A stretch of 64,000 nt of DNA from JAAYEL01 sp964345835. GTDB taxonomy: Bacteria; Bacillota; Clostridia; Tissierellales; Peptoniphilaceae. Shown piece after piece: positions 16,639 through 25,452 of this stretch (within the stretch, counting starts at the first letter, position 1; each line of letters starts with the position of its first letter). The notes beneath the pieces are model-generated. The model was not told the origin of the DNA and made no database searches. It saw only the letters and a list, made by a program, of their open reading frames with translations. A program made the position numbers and the translations under genes. The stretch covers positions 1 through 64,000 of the forward strand of contig CAYFSL010000003.1 in assembly GCA_964345835.1 (NCBI GenBank), read 5' to 3'.

Positions 16639-17814
16639 ATGAGGGTTTTTGCAATCATTAGTGAATATAATCCCCTGCACGCGGGACATATTTATCAGAT
16701 AAATAGTATAAAAAATCAATTTCCAGATGCCTATATTATTTCATTTACATCGGGCGCATTCGTCCAAAGAGGTGAACCGTCGTTCATATCAAAGCATCTT
16801 AAGGCTAAGTTGGCAGTTGAACATGGGGTAGATTTATTCATAGAAATGCCCACTATAATCAGTCTGCAAAGTGCAGATTTTTTTTCTAAATATTCGATTA
16901 ATTTGTTAAATAAATTAAATATATTAACCGATTTAAGTTTTGGTGTTGAAGGACTAAATAAAAATGACATAGAAAATTATATAACTTTTCTAAACGATAA
17001 CAAAGAAAAATTTGATTCAACCATAAAAAAATATATAGATCAAGGTCTATCACTTAAATCTGCCTATCAGAATAGCCTAGGAGATTTTAAGTACCCAGAC
17101 TACCAGAGGCTACTATTACCTAATAATAGCCTGGGTCTCAGATATTCCATGGATTTAAATAGACTATCTAAAGATATTGACACTTACCCTATTGACAGGT
17201 CTAAATATAGCTACCATGAAGATAATATCTCTAATAACCCCTTTCAATCGGCCAGTGCTCTAAGAAAGGCTATAAGAGATGGGCTTGATGTTAGCAAATA
17301 CTTAGCCTACGATATGGACTTATTGGAAGGAGAATTTGATCTTGAAGGGATTGATAGGTATTCGCACTTATTTTATTATAAAGCATTTGTATGTAAGACC
17401 CCTGCTGATGAGATTGCTGGATATGAAAATGGTATGTTAAACCTTCTTATTTCTAACTTCAAGGGTAAAATAAGCGATATGATTAGTCACTCCCATAATA
17501 AAAGATATTCTAAATCCAGGCTAAGTAGGTTTGTTTGTAATTACCTTTTAGAAATAAAAAAAGATGATATCGAAAATCTTGATCAGATAAACTACATCAG
17601 GCCCCTAGCTTTCAATAAAAGGGGTGCCTATTTGCTTGGACAAATAAAAAGAAATTCTGAGGTCCTAGTAATTAGCAAGTTTAATGACAAATATAGACTA
17701 GACCCTTATAATCAAAAAATCTTTGACCTAGAGGATAGGGCATTTAAACTATATAATATAAATAATGTATCCAATAATATTTTAGACTTTTCAAATATCC
17801 CCCTAGTAGAATAG
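16639..17814 (+). CDS. tmcAL: tRNA(Met) cytidine acetate ligase TmcAL
   Basis: TmcAL activates acetate with ATP and forms N4-acetylcytidine at the wobble position of elongator tRNA-Met. The 391-residue protein has the nucleotidyltransferase HxGH motif (EYNPLHAGHIYQI, His14/His17), FTSGAFVQRGEPSF and later SASALRKAIRDG, typical of the family (old name YlbM). The start is ATG 16639 (MRVFAIISEYNP) behind GAGG; upstream in-frame codons lie in the promoter region. It is one of the few plus-strand genes. Confidence 0.93.
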   Translation: MRVFAIISEYNPLHAGHIYQINSIKNQFPDAYIISFTSGAFVQRGEPSFISKHLKAKLAVEHGVDLFIEMPTIISLQSADFFSKYSINLLNKLNILTDLSFGVEGLNKNDIENYITFLNDNKEKFDSTIKKYIDQGLSLKSAYQNSLGDFKYPDYQRLLLPNNSLGLRYSMDLNRLSKDIDTYPIDRSKYSYHEDNISNNPFQSASALRKAIRDGLDVSKYLAYDMDLLEGEFDLEGIDRYSHLFYYKAFVCKTPADEIAGYENGMLNLLISNFKGKISDMISHSHNKRYSKSRLSRFVCNYLLEIKKDDIENLDQINYIRPLAFNKRGAYLLGQIKRNSEVLVISKFNDKYRLDPYNQKIFDLEDRAFKLYNINNVSNNILDFSNIPLVE

Positions 17815-17895
17815 GTTATCGACTTTAATGAGCATTTTATGCCATAATCTTTATATTATAATTGCTGAGTAATCTTGTTGTAAACATCAATTAAT

Positions 17896-17975
17896 AAAAG
17901 GCCATTCTATAAACTAGACCAGGAAGATAAGCTAAAAGTTAGCTTGATAAGATCTGTTTATTGAATAGCCTTTTA
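17896..17975. terminator. Long imperfect inverted repeat between convergent genes, probable bidirectional terminator
   Basis: The outer arms (from AAAAGGC at 17897 and ending GCCTTTT at 17974) pair over more than 20 positions with a few mismatches. An inner perfect hairpin AAGCTAA / TTAGCTT sits in the middle. It lies between tmcAL and the coiled-coil gene, which face each other, so it can end both transcripts. Confidence 0.7.
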
Positions 17976-17981
17976 ATTCGC

Positions 17982-18455
17982 TTATTGTTTTAATTGTTCC
18001 CTATTATTTGCTATTTCATCCAGGATATTCTTGATTTCATTCTCAGTTTTTACAAGGATACCATCTACATAGGAAAGGGAGTTATTGGCAATAGTTTGAG
18101 CAGTATTATTTGCCTCATCAACTATATTTTGAGCTTCTCTTTTAGCTGCTGCTGTAATTGCATGCTCATTTACAAGCTCCTTATACCTTCTCTTTGCATC
18201 TTCGTCCATCTTTTGAACTTCATCGTTGGCATTTGATATTATTATATCAGCTTGTTTTTGAGCTTCTGAAATTATTCTTTCCTTTTCTTCATTAACCCAC
18301 CTAGACTCTTTAATTTCTTCAGGAAGTGAATCCCTCAAGTCATTGATTAATTCATAAATTTCATCAGGGTTGATTGATACTTTTTTTGTAAATGGTACCG
18401 ATGAGGCATTGTCAACGATTTCTTCCATTTCATCTAATAATTTTAAAATATCCAT
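17982..18455 (-). CDS. Coiled-coil protein downstream of coaD (ATP synthase subunit b/DivIVA-like character)
   Basis: A 157-residue, mostly helical, acidic protein. A short N-terminal region (MDILKLLDEMEEIVDNASS) is followed by a long coiled coil from about residue 50 rich in Ala/Glu/Lys (KERIISEAQKQADIIISNAN). It has no signal peptide or membrane helix. Clostridial genomes carry a similar gene after coaD, often labelled ATPase or ATP synthase subunit-like on the basis of the coiled coil alone. Function unknown. It overlaps the coaD stop by one base (TAATG), so it is translationally coupled. Confidence 0.75.
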   Translation of the reverse strand: MDILKLLDEMEEIVDNASSVPFTKKVSINPDEIYELINDLRDSLPEEIKESRWVNEEKERIISEAQKQADIIISNANDEVQKMDEDAKRRYKELVNEHAITAAAKREAQNIVDEANNTAQTIANNSLSYVDGILVKTENEIKNILDEIANNREQLKQ

Positions 18456-18940
18456 TATTTTTTCTCCTTTATTTTCTTATATGTTTCTTTTGCAACATAT
18501 TCATCTACAAATCCACTTATATCTCCACCAAATGTTGCAATTTCCTTAACGGCACTAGAGCTAAGGAAAGATACGTTAGGCGTAGCCGTCAAAAATAGGG
18601 TTTCTAATTCCCCTTTTGACAATTGAATATTTAGGTGGGCCATCTGTAGCTCGCTTTCATAGTCTGATACAGCTCTTAACCCCCTAATTGTAGCAGAGAT
18701 GTCATTGTCCCTGGCATAGTCAATTAGAAGTCCAGAAAACTTATCAACTCTTACATTGTCATAATCATACAATAATTTTTCTAGCATATCAATTCTTTCT
18801 TCCATACTGAAAAGGCTATTCTTTTCATTATTGACAAGAACTGCCACAACAACTTCATCAAAAAGCTTACTAGCCCTTTTAATAATATCCAAATGACCCT
18901 TAGTTACTGGGTCAAAGCTACCCGGGTAAATTACTTTCAT
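18455..18940 (-). CDS. coaD: Phosphopantetheine adenylyltransferase
   Basis: CoaD joins ATP and 4'-phosphopantetheine to give dephospho-CoA, the penultimate step of CoA synthesis. The 161-residue protein starts MKVIYPGSFDPVTKGHLDII with the TxGH nucleotidyltransferase motif and has RGLRAVSDYESELQMAHLN and the SSSAVKEIA motif near the C-terminus. It overlaps rsmD by 23 bp, the common rsmD-coaD pair. Confidence 0.96.
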   Translation of the reverse strand: MKVIYPGSFDPVTKGHLDIIKRASKLFDEVVVAVLVNNEKNSLFSMEERIDMLEKLLYDYDNVRVDKFSGLLIDYARDNDISATIRGLRAVSDYESELQMAHLNIQLSKGELETLFLTATPNVSFLSSSAVKEIATFGGDISGFVDEYVAKETYKKIKEKK

Positions 18941-19481
18941 TTTCCTTCCTCTCGTATATAGTTATTACCTTTCTACCATATTTCCTTTGAAATATCATGA
19001 TTAAATCTGAAATTGTTTCAGAATAATCCACTAATTTATCTTCTTCTACGATAAATTTACTATGTAGGAAAAGTGGAGATTTTGCCATGAATATAAGAGA
19101 TTTTTCATAAAAATCACTCTCATAGGGTGGGTCTATATAAACATAGTCAATACTCTCATCAATCCTTTCAAGGTTCCTCTGGAAGCTCCCCCTAAGGATT
19201 ACCGAATTATCTAGGAAATTAGTCTTTGATAGGTTATCCTTCAAAATGCTAATATTACTAGAGTTTATCTCTGAAAAATATACCTTCTTTGCCCCCCTAC
19301 TCAGAAACTCTATTCCGATAGAGCCGGTACAGGCAAATAGGTCTAATACAAGGCAATTATCCTTAATAGGATAAAGGATGTTAAAGACTGCTTCCTTAAC
19401 CTTATCCTCTGTTGGCCTACTCTTATTATTTTTAGGAGCTAGTAGCCTATAGCCTTTTTTACTTCCAGATATTACTCTCAT
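18918..19481 (-). CDS. rsmD: 16S rRNA (guanine966-N2)-methyltransferase RsmD
   Basis: A Rossmann-fold SAM methyltransferase of 187 residues that modifies G966 of 16S rRNA. Visible are the RVISGSKKGYRL start, the RPTEDKVKEAVFNIL segment, the SAM-binding VLDLFACTGSIGIEFLSRGA and the catalytic DPPY in YVYIDPPYES. It sits 7 bp after recG and overlaps coaD, in the conserved order recG-rsmD-coaD. Confidence 0.95.
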   Translation of the reverse strand: MRVISGSKKGYRLLAPKNNKSRPTEDKVKEAVFNILYPIKDNCLVLDLFACTGSIGIEFLSRGAKKVYFSEINSSNISILKDNLSKTNFLDNSVILRGSFQRNLERIDESIDYVYIDPPYESDFYEKSLIFMAKSPLFLHSKFIVEEDKLVDYSETISDLIMIFQRKYGRKVITIYERKENESNLPG

Positions 19482-19488
19482 AGTCCAC

Positions 19489-21489
19489 CTAATTCATTAT
19501 TATTTTCTTATATTCAACCATCTTATGTCCTATTAAGTCCATAAAAGCCTTGGAACTCTCATGATATTTTTCCTTTAAGAGCCTATCAACTATAGAGTCT
19601 ACTTTCTCATATAGGGACTCATCGTAAAGATTCATGCTATCATCAGATATAAAACCTGATTGATATATACCCATTCTATCTCCAGCTCCCCTTAATTCTA
19701 AATCTTTTTTTGAAATGTCAAAGCCATTAGAATGGTTAGCTATATATTCTAGTTTTTCATCGTTTTTTTTGTCTTCAGAGCTGACAAAAAAGCAATATGA
19801 CTTTTGGTCTCCACGACCTACCCTCCCCCTAAGTTGGTGGAGTTGGGCCAGACCAAACATATTTGCATCATATATTATCATACAATTAGCATTCTTGACG
19901 TCTATTCCTACCTCGATAATACTAGTTGCTATTAGGATATCGATTTTACCTTGGACAAAGTCTTCCTGAATTACGGATTTTTCTTCATTTGTCAACTTTC
20001 CATGGATATATCCAACCCTTGCCCTAGATTTACAATATGACTTGTAGGCTTTATAAATTTTTTCGAGACTATTGTATTGCCCCTCATCGTCATATACCCT
20101 CGGCACTACCACATAAACCTGATGTCCTTTTTGAACCTGGTCAAGGGCAAAGTCAACAAATTTTTTTTCCTGTTTATAGCTAACAAGGTATGAGCTTATT
20201 GGCTGCCTATTCTTAGGTAGCTTATTTATTATCGATAAATCAAGGTCCCTATACATGGTTAGGGCTAAGGTCCTAGGAATAGGGGTAGCTGAAAGCAAAA
20301 GATTGTCTGGATTACTCCCCTTATCCGCCATAAGCCTCCTTTGGTAAACACCAAATCTTTGTTGTTCATCGGTAATAACTAGACCAAGTTTTTTAAACCT
20401 AACCTTTTCTTGAAAGACCGCATGGGTGCCAAATACCAGTTGTCCACTTCCAGCCTCTAGCCTTTCATATATCAATTCCTTCTCCTTATCAGGAGTAGAC
20501 CCTGTAAGCAGAATTGCCTTATATCCCAGCCCCTCTATCATAGACTTATAATTGTTGTAATGCTGGATTGCTAGTATCTCTGTTGGGGCTAAAAAAGCAA
20601 CCTGATAGGTGTTTTTCAGAGCCACTAATGCAGATAGGATAGCCACTATGGTCTTTCCTGACCCCACATCTCCTATTAGGATCCTGTTCATCCTCTTTTC
20701 ACTGGCCATATCCTCATAGATTTCGTGAAATGCCTTATGTTGGTCTTCTGTCAAAGTAAAGTCCAATGAATCGATAAGGCCATCCATCTTAACCCTGTTA
20801 AAGGATATGTAGCCACCATCGTCTATTTCGTCTAGCCTGCTTGCATATGCTTCTACTAGCAATTCCCTTATTAAAATTGATTTTTTAGCCTGGTAGAGGT
20901 CAAAAAAGCTTTCCGGTCTATGAAGAATCTTCAAACTAGAGTCATAATCCATTATGTCATAGTCTTCTATGATACTCTTAGGTAAATATTCAAGTATCTC
21001 AGAATCTTTTTCAAAAGCCTGGTCCTTAAACTTTATAAAGTCTTTTTTGTTAAGTCCCTTAACAAGAGAATAGATGGGATAAATCCCACCTATATAATCA
21101 TCATCTAAATTAGAAAATATTGGATTACTTATGGAATTTTTTTCCTTATCATATATCCCAAATATTTTATAAGTGTTGCCTGGCTTAAGTGCCTGAGGAC
21201 TAAACCTATCATTGTACCAAACCAGGTTGACCCTCTTTGATTCATCTTCCGCCATCAATCTTGTTATAGACATCTTTCTCTTAAAGAAATAGGTCTTAGG
21301 GCTTGAAGTAATCTTTAATTCAAAGTAGTGCTTATCCCTATCCTGGCATTGACTTAATAGGATTTTTTTTGACCTATCCTCATAACTTAAAGGCATGTAT
21401 GATTTAAGACCTATTATATCAACAATTTCTAAATCCTTAAGCTTTTGAAGTTTTTTAGGCCCAAGTCCCCTAATGTCTTCTAACTTCAT
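19489..21489 (-). CDS. recG: ATP-dependent DNA helicase RecG
   Basis: RecG remodels stalled replication forks and branched recombination intermediates. The 666-residue protein has an N-terminal wedge/OB domain (IRGLGPKKLQKLKDLEI, YEDRSKK), Walker A LIGDVGSGKTIVA, a DEAD-type box reading DEQQRFGVYQR where many family members have DEQH, SATPIPRTLAL (motif III), and C-terminal motifs ATSIIEVGIDVKNAN and QLRGRVGRGDQKS. Length is normal. It follows the FakA-like gene by 1 bp. Confidence 0.95.
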   Translation of the reverse strand: MKLEDIRGLGPKKLQKLKDLEIVDIIGLKSYMPLSYEDRSKKILLSQCQDRDKHYFELKITSSPKTYFFKRKMSITRLMAEDESKRVNLVWYNDRFSPQALKPGNTYKIFGIYDKEKNSISNPIFSNLDDDYIGGIYPIYSLVKGLNKKDFIKFKDQAFEKDSEILEYLPKSIIEDYDIMDYDSSLKILHRPESFFDLYQAKKSILIRELLVEAYASRLDEIDDGGYISFNRVKMDGLIDSLDFTLTEDQHKAFHEIYEDMASEKRMNRILIGDVGSGKTIVAILSALVALKNTYQVAFLAPTEILAIQHYNNYKSMIEGLGYKAILLTGSTPDKEKELIYERLEAGSGQLVFGTHAVFQEKVRFKKLGLVITDEQQRFGVYQRRLMADKGSNPDNLLLSATPIPRTLALTMYRDLDLSIINKLPKNRQPISSYLVSYKQEKKFVDFALDQVQKGHQVYVVVPRVYDDEGQYNSLEKIYKAYKSYCKSRARVGYIHGKLTNEEKSVIQEDFVQGKIDILIATSIIEVGIDVKNANCMIIYDANMFGLAQLHQLRGRVGRGDQKSYCFFVSSEDKKNDEKLEYIANHSNGFDISKKDLELRGAGDRMGIYQSGFISDDSMNLYDESLYEKVDSIVDRLLKEKYHESSKAFMDLIGHKMVEYKKIIMN

Positions 21490-21490
21490 C

Positions 21491-23131
21491 TTACTCTATT
21501 GAAGCTATATAGTAGTATAGAGGTTGGCCACCATAGACAAGTTCTACCTCTAGGTCTAGACCTTCTTTTTCAATAAGGTCTACAAGTTTTTCACCTTCCT
21601 CTTGGGTCATATCTTGACCATAGTAAAGGATTAATAGGCCAGAAAACTCATCAATTGATTTCTTTATTAAGTCTAACATCACAAGGTTTATATCCTTGCC
21701 ATTTGTAACGATATCTTTTTCGTTAATACCAATGATGTCGTCCTTCTTAATTGCTAGGTCCCCAACTTTTGTATCCCTTACCGCATATGTCAATTCTATG
21801 GTCTTTACTTCTTCAAGTGAATCGATCATATTCTTAGTATTTTCTTCTTCTGATTCACTTTCATCGAAATGCATAAGGGCTGTAAAAGCTTCAGGTATTG
21901 ACCTTGTTTCGATAACTACAAGCTTTTTGTCCTCAACAAGCTCTATTGCCTGCTTAGCAGTTAAGATAATATTCTTATTGTTAGGGAAGACGTAGATTAC
22001 GTCAGCGTTTATTTTCTCAGTGGCTTCAACTATATCTTGGGTAGCCGGATTCATTGTTTGACCGCCTGAAATAATTTCGTCAACTCCTAAGTCCTTAAAT
22101 ACGTCGTCGAAACCTTCGCCTATACTTATGGACACAAATCCGAAAGCCTTCCTTTTTTCTTCAGCCTTTTCGTCCTTGTGTCCCTTCTTATTTTCTTGGA
22201 CTTCAGAAAATTGTTCCCTCATATTTTCAATTTTAAGTCCTGTTAGGTATCCTCTTTCTAGGGCTAACTCTAGGACCTGACCAGGGTGGTCAGTGTGTAT
22301 ATGGGTCTTTATCATTTCGTCATCTCCGACGCAAACAATGGAGTCACCAAAGTCGCTGATAAATTCCCTCCACTCCTCATAATTCTGGCTTCCATCATGG
22401 TGGATGAAAAACTCAGTACAATATCCAAATTTAATATCTTCTGGGCTTTCAAATTCATGAATCTCTTCAAAGCCTTCAAATTCAAACTTTTCTTCTTCTT
22501 TTTTCTCTTCTCTGATAACTGCTTTTCCTGTCAAGGAAGAAAGGAATCCTTCCATTATTGACATAAGCCCCTTACCACCAGAGTCAACAACTCCTGCTTG
22601 TTTTAAAACAGGAAGCATCTCAGGAGTCATATCCAGGGCTTTATTTCCTTCCTTAACTATGTCTTCTAAGAATTCAATAACATTCTTATATTTTTTATAG
22701 TTGGCCATGGCAAATTCAGCCATCATTCTACTAACAGTTAATATTGTACCCTCTGTTGGCTTTAACACCGCCTTGTAGGCAGTTTCTCTAGCCTTGTCAC
22801 AAGCTAGGGCAACATCTTTAACAGTAATCTCGTCCACATGTTCAACAACAAGTGTAACCCCCCTGCAAAGTTGGGATAGGATTACCCCTGAGTTACCTCT
22901 TGCTCCCATCAAAGATCCTGTACTAAGAGCTTTAGCAAGGGATTTCATATTGTCTTCTGAAGCTTGGACCTTGCTATACACGGACTTCATAGTCAATGAC
23001 ATATTAGTTCCCGTATCCCCATCAGGCACTGGAAAGACATTAAGGCTATTAACTAGCTCCTTGTTGTCTTCCAGGTTATGGTAAGCAGCAATCAGTCCTG
23101 CTTTAAATTTACTCGAATTAATACTTTCCAT
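21491..23131 (-). CDS. fakA: DAK2-domain protein, FakA/YloV family
   Basis: A 546-residue protein with an N-terminal DAK2 phosphotransferase domain (VFPVPDGDTGTNMSLTMKS, GARGNSGVILSQLCRG) and the long C-terminal part typical of YloV/FakA. In staphylococci FakA is the ATP-binding subunit of fatty acid kinase, working with a FakB carrier to make acyl-phosphate. No fakB is in the window, but plsX, which handles the same acyl-phosphate pool, is. The place between an Asp23-family gene and recG is the standard Firmicutes location. Confidence 0.88.
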   Translation of the reverse strand: MESINSSKFKAGLIAAYHNLEDNKELVNSLNVFPVPDGDTGTNMSLTMKSVYSKVQASEDNMKSLAKALSTGSLMGARGNSGVILSQLCRGVTLVVEHVDEITVKDVALACDKARETAYKAVLKPTEGTILTVSRMMAEFAMANYKKYKNVIEFLEDIVKEGNKALDMTPEMLPVLKQAGVVDSGGKGLMSIMEGFLSSLTGKAVIREEKKEEEKFEFEGFEEIHEFESPEDIKFGYCTEFFIHHDGSQNYEEWREFISDFGDSIVCVGDDEMIKTHIHTDHPGQVLELALERGYLTGLKIENMREQFSEVQENKKGHKDEKAEEKRKAFGFVSISIGEGFDDVFKDLGVDEIISGGQTMNPATQDIVEATEKINADVIYVFPNNKNIILTAKQAIELVEDKKLVVIETRSIPEAFTALMHFDESESEEENTKNMIDSLEEVKTIELTYAVRDTKVGDLAIKKDDIIGINEKDIVTNGKDINLVMLDLIKKSIDEFSGLLILYYGQDMTQEEGEKLVDLIEKEGLDLEVELVYGGQPLYYYIASIE

Positions 23132-23142
23132 CTATTCCTCCA

Positions 23143-23493
23143 TCAAACCCTAATTCCTTGAACTATAATATTAACTGAATTAACTTTAAGGTTTGTATTT
23201 GACTCGATATTAAATTTAACTTTATCTATAATATTCTCTGCAACTATAGCAATCCTTACTCCATATTCCATAATTACAGTTAATTCTATATCTACTTTAT
23301 CGCCCTCAACTTCGACCTTTACACCTCTGGCGTTATTATCAACACCTAGAAGTTCGAATAGGCCGTCTTTCATATTTTGTGCAGCTAGCCCAACTATACC
23401 ATAGGTCTCGCTAGCAGATTGAGCAGCTAAAGTTGTAATTACTTTTTCTGATATTATTATTCTACCATTTTCATTTTTTATTTTAGCAACCAT
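23143..23493 (-). CDS. Asp23/Gls24 family envelope stress protein (YloU-like)
   Basis: A 116-residue Asp23-family protein with the conserved pattern RIIISEKVITTLAAQSASE followed by YGIVGLAAQ and EYGVRIAIVAENI. Relatives attach to the membrane via a partner and are linked to cell-wall stress; here no partner is visible. It is the first gene of the run asp23-like, fakA, recG, rsmD, coaD, and is divergent from rpmB with a shared promoter region, as in many Firmicutes. Confidence 0.92.
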   Translation of the reverse strand: MVAKIKNENGRIIISEKVITTLAAQSASETYGIVGLAAQNMKDGLFELLGVDNNARGVKVEVEGDKVDIELTVIMEYGVRIAIVAENIIDKVKFNIESNTNLKVNSVNIIVQGIRV

Positions 23494-23520
23494 CTTAGCC
23501 TCCCTTATTTATATAGGTTA

Positions 23521-23549
23521 ATTATATCAGTATTGGAAATTTCTTGCAA
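23521..23549 (-). promoter_or_regulatory. Promoter of the Asp23-fakA-recG operon
   Basis: On the minus strand TTGCAA (23544-23549) and TATAAT (23521-23526), with a TGA extension before the -10, are separated by 17 bp. The -35 hexamer is its own reverse complement and also serves the opposite promoter. Confidence 0.7.
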
Positions 23550-23573
23550 AAATTTATACTACTGTGTTATAAT
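23544..23573 (+). promoter_or_regulatory. Promoter of rpmB
   Basis: TTGCAA (23544-23549) and TATAAT (23568-23573) with a TGT extension before the -10, spacing 18 bp. It reads toward rpmB and uses the same -35 hexamer as the opposite promoter. Confidence 0.7.
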
Positions 23574-23613
23574 AAATCGGTAAATGATAAATCAAGCTAG
23601 AGGAGGTGCGGAT

Positions 23614-23811
23614 ATGGCAAGAGTTTGTGATATTTGTGGTAAAGGGAAAAAATCAGGAAATACTGTTACTTTCTCACATAGATTAATTAAAAGAACTTGG
23701 TCACCTAACTTAAGAAAAGTTAGAGCGGTTGTTGATGGACAAACTAAGAGAATTAACGCTTGTACTCGTTGTTTAAGATCAGGCAAGGTAATTAGACCTG
23801 ACTTTAACTAA
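23614..23811 (+). CDS. rpmB: 50S ribosomal protein L28
   Basis: A 65-residue large-subunit protein. It begins MARVCDICGKGKKSGN and has a second cysteine pair in INACTRCLRSGKV, forming the zinc-binding (C+) type. The start is ATG 23614, placed by GGAGGTG; the earlier in-frame ATG at 23584 lies next to the promoter and would disrupt the conserved N-terminus. It is a monocistronic unit with its own promoter and terminator, divergent from the Asp23-family gene. Confidence 0.97.
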   Translation: MARVCDICGKGKKSGNTVTFSHRLIKRTWSPNLRKVRAVVDGQTKRINACTRCLRSGKVIRPDFN

Positions 23812-23850
23812 TTGTTATAGCACAAGCTATATTGAATCAAGCATATAAAT

Positions 23851-23889
23851 AGAGTGGAGATAATTTGGATTATCGCCACTCTTTTTTTA
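23851..23889 (+). terminator. Intrinsic terminator of rpmB
   Basis: A 14-bp stem (23851-23864 with 23869-23882, one mismatch, TTGG loop) is followed by a run of seven T. It may also stop the convergent lipoprotein transcript, though its T-run is weak in that direction. Confidence 0.9.
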
Positions 23890-23895
23890 TAAATA

Positions 23896-25452
23896 TCATT
23901 TACTTGGGAAGTTCGTTTGATTAATTATTTCTGTATTTAACCTTTGCTTACTATCAAGCTTTGAGTAGTCATCCTTCACTGGCTCAATCTCCTCTACAGG
24001 ATACCACTTGACCATGACCACTTCACTTGGATTATCTATCCTTACAGTTATGTTTGGGGTTACTGAAATGAAATTATTATATAGTGAATATATTGAGATT
24101 TCATTTTCCGATTGGATCATAATAAATTGTCCGTCAGGCGATACATCTGCTGATATCATCCCATTTACCCTGCTATTTACATTTTCAATAGAGATATCCT
24201 TGTTATCAAACTTTCCAATATCTATTATAGGAATAAATTGGAGGCTAAAGCTTGAGTAAAGGGTCCTGTTCTTAAATTTACTCTTGGCTTCTATGTTTGA
24301 AATAAAATCCCAACTCATCCTTCCCCTTTTAATACCTATATTCTTCTCTACCATATTATGGGATATGACCTCATCATTTCGATCCCCCATTATCTTAATG
24401 TTTTGGTTGTAGATGCTCTTAAAGTTCTCATAAGCCTCGACACCGCCAATCTTTGTAATGGTAAGAGGTGAGTCTTTTGAAAGCTCATTTAGGTTGTGGA
24501 TGTCATAGGAATCATAGTTATCCTCACTTAACTCATTCTTCCATGTCATAGCTATATAATTGTCATTTACATAGTCGATCCTTCTAAGCCTGTTATTTTG
24601 AAGGAAGTTCATCTTCTTATCAAAGCTCCTAAAAGTTGGGTTGGCTGATATCCTATCACTCCTAAGTCCTGTATTAGGGTCTATTACCCTGTTATGTTCT
24701 ACTGACCAAAGAACAGAATCCTTATAAAATACAAGGTCTTTAACGGTCATTGCCCCTGTGACTTTATCCTTGTTCGACCTATTTAAAAATAGGGTTTTGT
24801 AATCGTAACTTAGGCTGTCGCCAGTTTCTTTATACTTGTTTTTTCTTAATCCTATTGAAATGGCAAAGTCCCTATTTTTTTGAGGTGTAAGAGTACCTTC
24901 AATTGTCCCCTTAACCTTGTCAAACCTATCCTTCTCTTGATCAGCACTTATGTCAGCTTTCTTTGTATAAACATTCAGGTAATCCCTGTGAAAGCTAAGC
25001 AGTTTACCATCCTCTGTCTGAATTAAATCCTGGGACAGGGTATTATTATCTTGAAATTTATATACTATAACATCTTGTTCTATATCAATCTCGCTATTTT
25101 CTAACATCTCAACTTCAATGCTCCTCAGGTAGCCACGAAGCTTTACATACCTTGCAGATACAGAGGGATTAAAGATTTTTACCTTAGAAAATTCAAATAC
25201 ACTTGGCGATATGAAAATTTCATCATACTCATCCGCCTGGTTAATTTGATCCTTCCTCTCATTATTTATGATGATGCTTTGGCTTTTCTTCCAGCTTCCA
25301 TTTACACTACTTTGCAACTTTGGTGGGGCTATCTTGAACAAGTTTTCTGAACTTTCTTTAAAGAATCTCCCCCCGTTATTGTTACAGGCACTTAGAGTAA
25401 ATATAAAAAATAGAAAGATTGCTAATAATACATATTTTATCTGTCTTTTCAT
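23896..25452 (-). CDS. Lipoprotein with propeller-like C-terminus, encoded after the histidine kinase
   Basis: A 518-residue lipoprotein with a signal peptide ending in the lipobox LSAC at Cys23. The mature part is beta-rich; near residue 450 it has ADVSPDGQFIMIQSENEIS, the SPDG pattern of WD40/TolB-like propellers, followed by SIYSLYNNFIS. It overlaps the kinase by 4 bp. The order regulator-kinase-lipoprotein recalls mtrA-mtrB-lpqB of Actinobacteria, where LpqB influences the MtrB kinase. Homology to LpqB is not claimed. A role in sensing is an inference from position and architecture. Confidence 0.7.
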   Translation of the reverse strand: MKRQIKYVLLAIFLFFIFTLSACNNNGGRFFKESSENLFKIAPPKLQSSVNGSWKKSQSIIINNERKDQINQADEYDEIFISPSVFEFSKVKIFNPSVSARYVKLRGYLRSIEVEMLENSEIDIEQDVIVYKFQDNNTLSQDLIQTEDGKLLSFHRDYLNVYTKKADISADQEKDRFDKVKGTIEGTLTPQKNRDFAISIGLRKNKYKETGDSLSYDYKTLFLNRSNKDKVTGAMTVKDLVFYKDSVLWSVEHNRVIDPNTGLRSDRISANPTFRSFDKKMNFLQNNRLRRIDYVNDNYIAMTWKNELSEDNYDSYDIHNLNELSKDSPLTITKIGGVEAYENFKSIYNQNIKIMGDRNDEVISHNMVEKNIGIKRGRMSWDFISNIEAKSKFKNRTLYSSFSLQFIPIIDIGKFDNKDISIENVNSRVNGMISADVSPDGQFIMIQSENEISIYSLYNNFISVTPNITVRIDNPSEVVMVKWYPVEEIEPVKDDYSKLDSKQRLNTEIINQTNFPSK

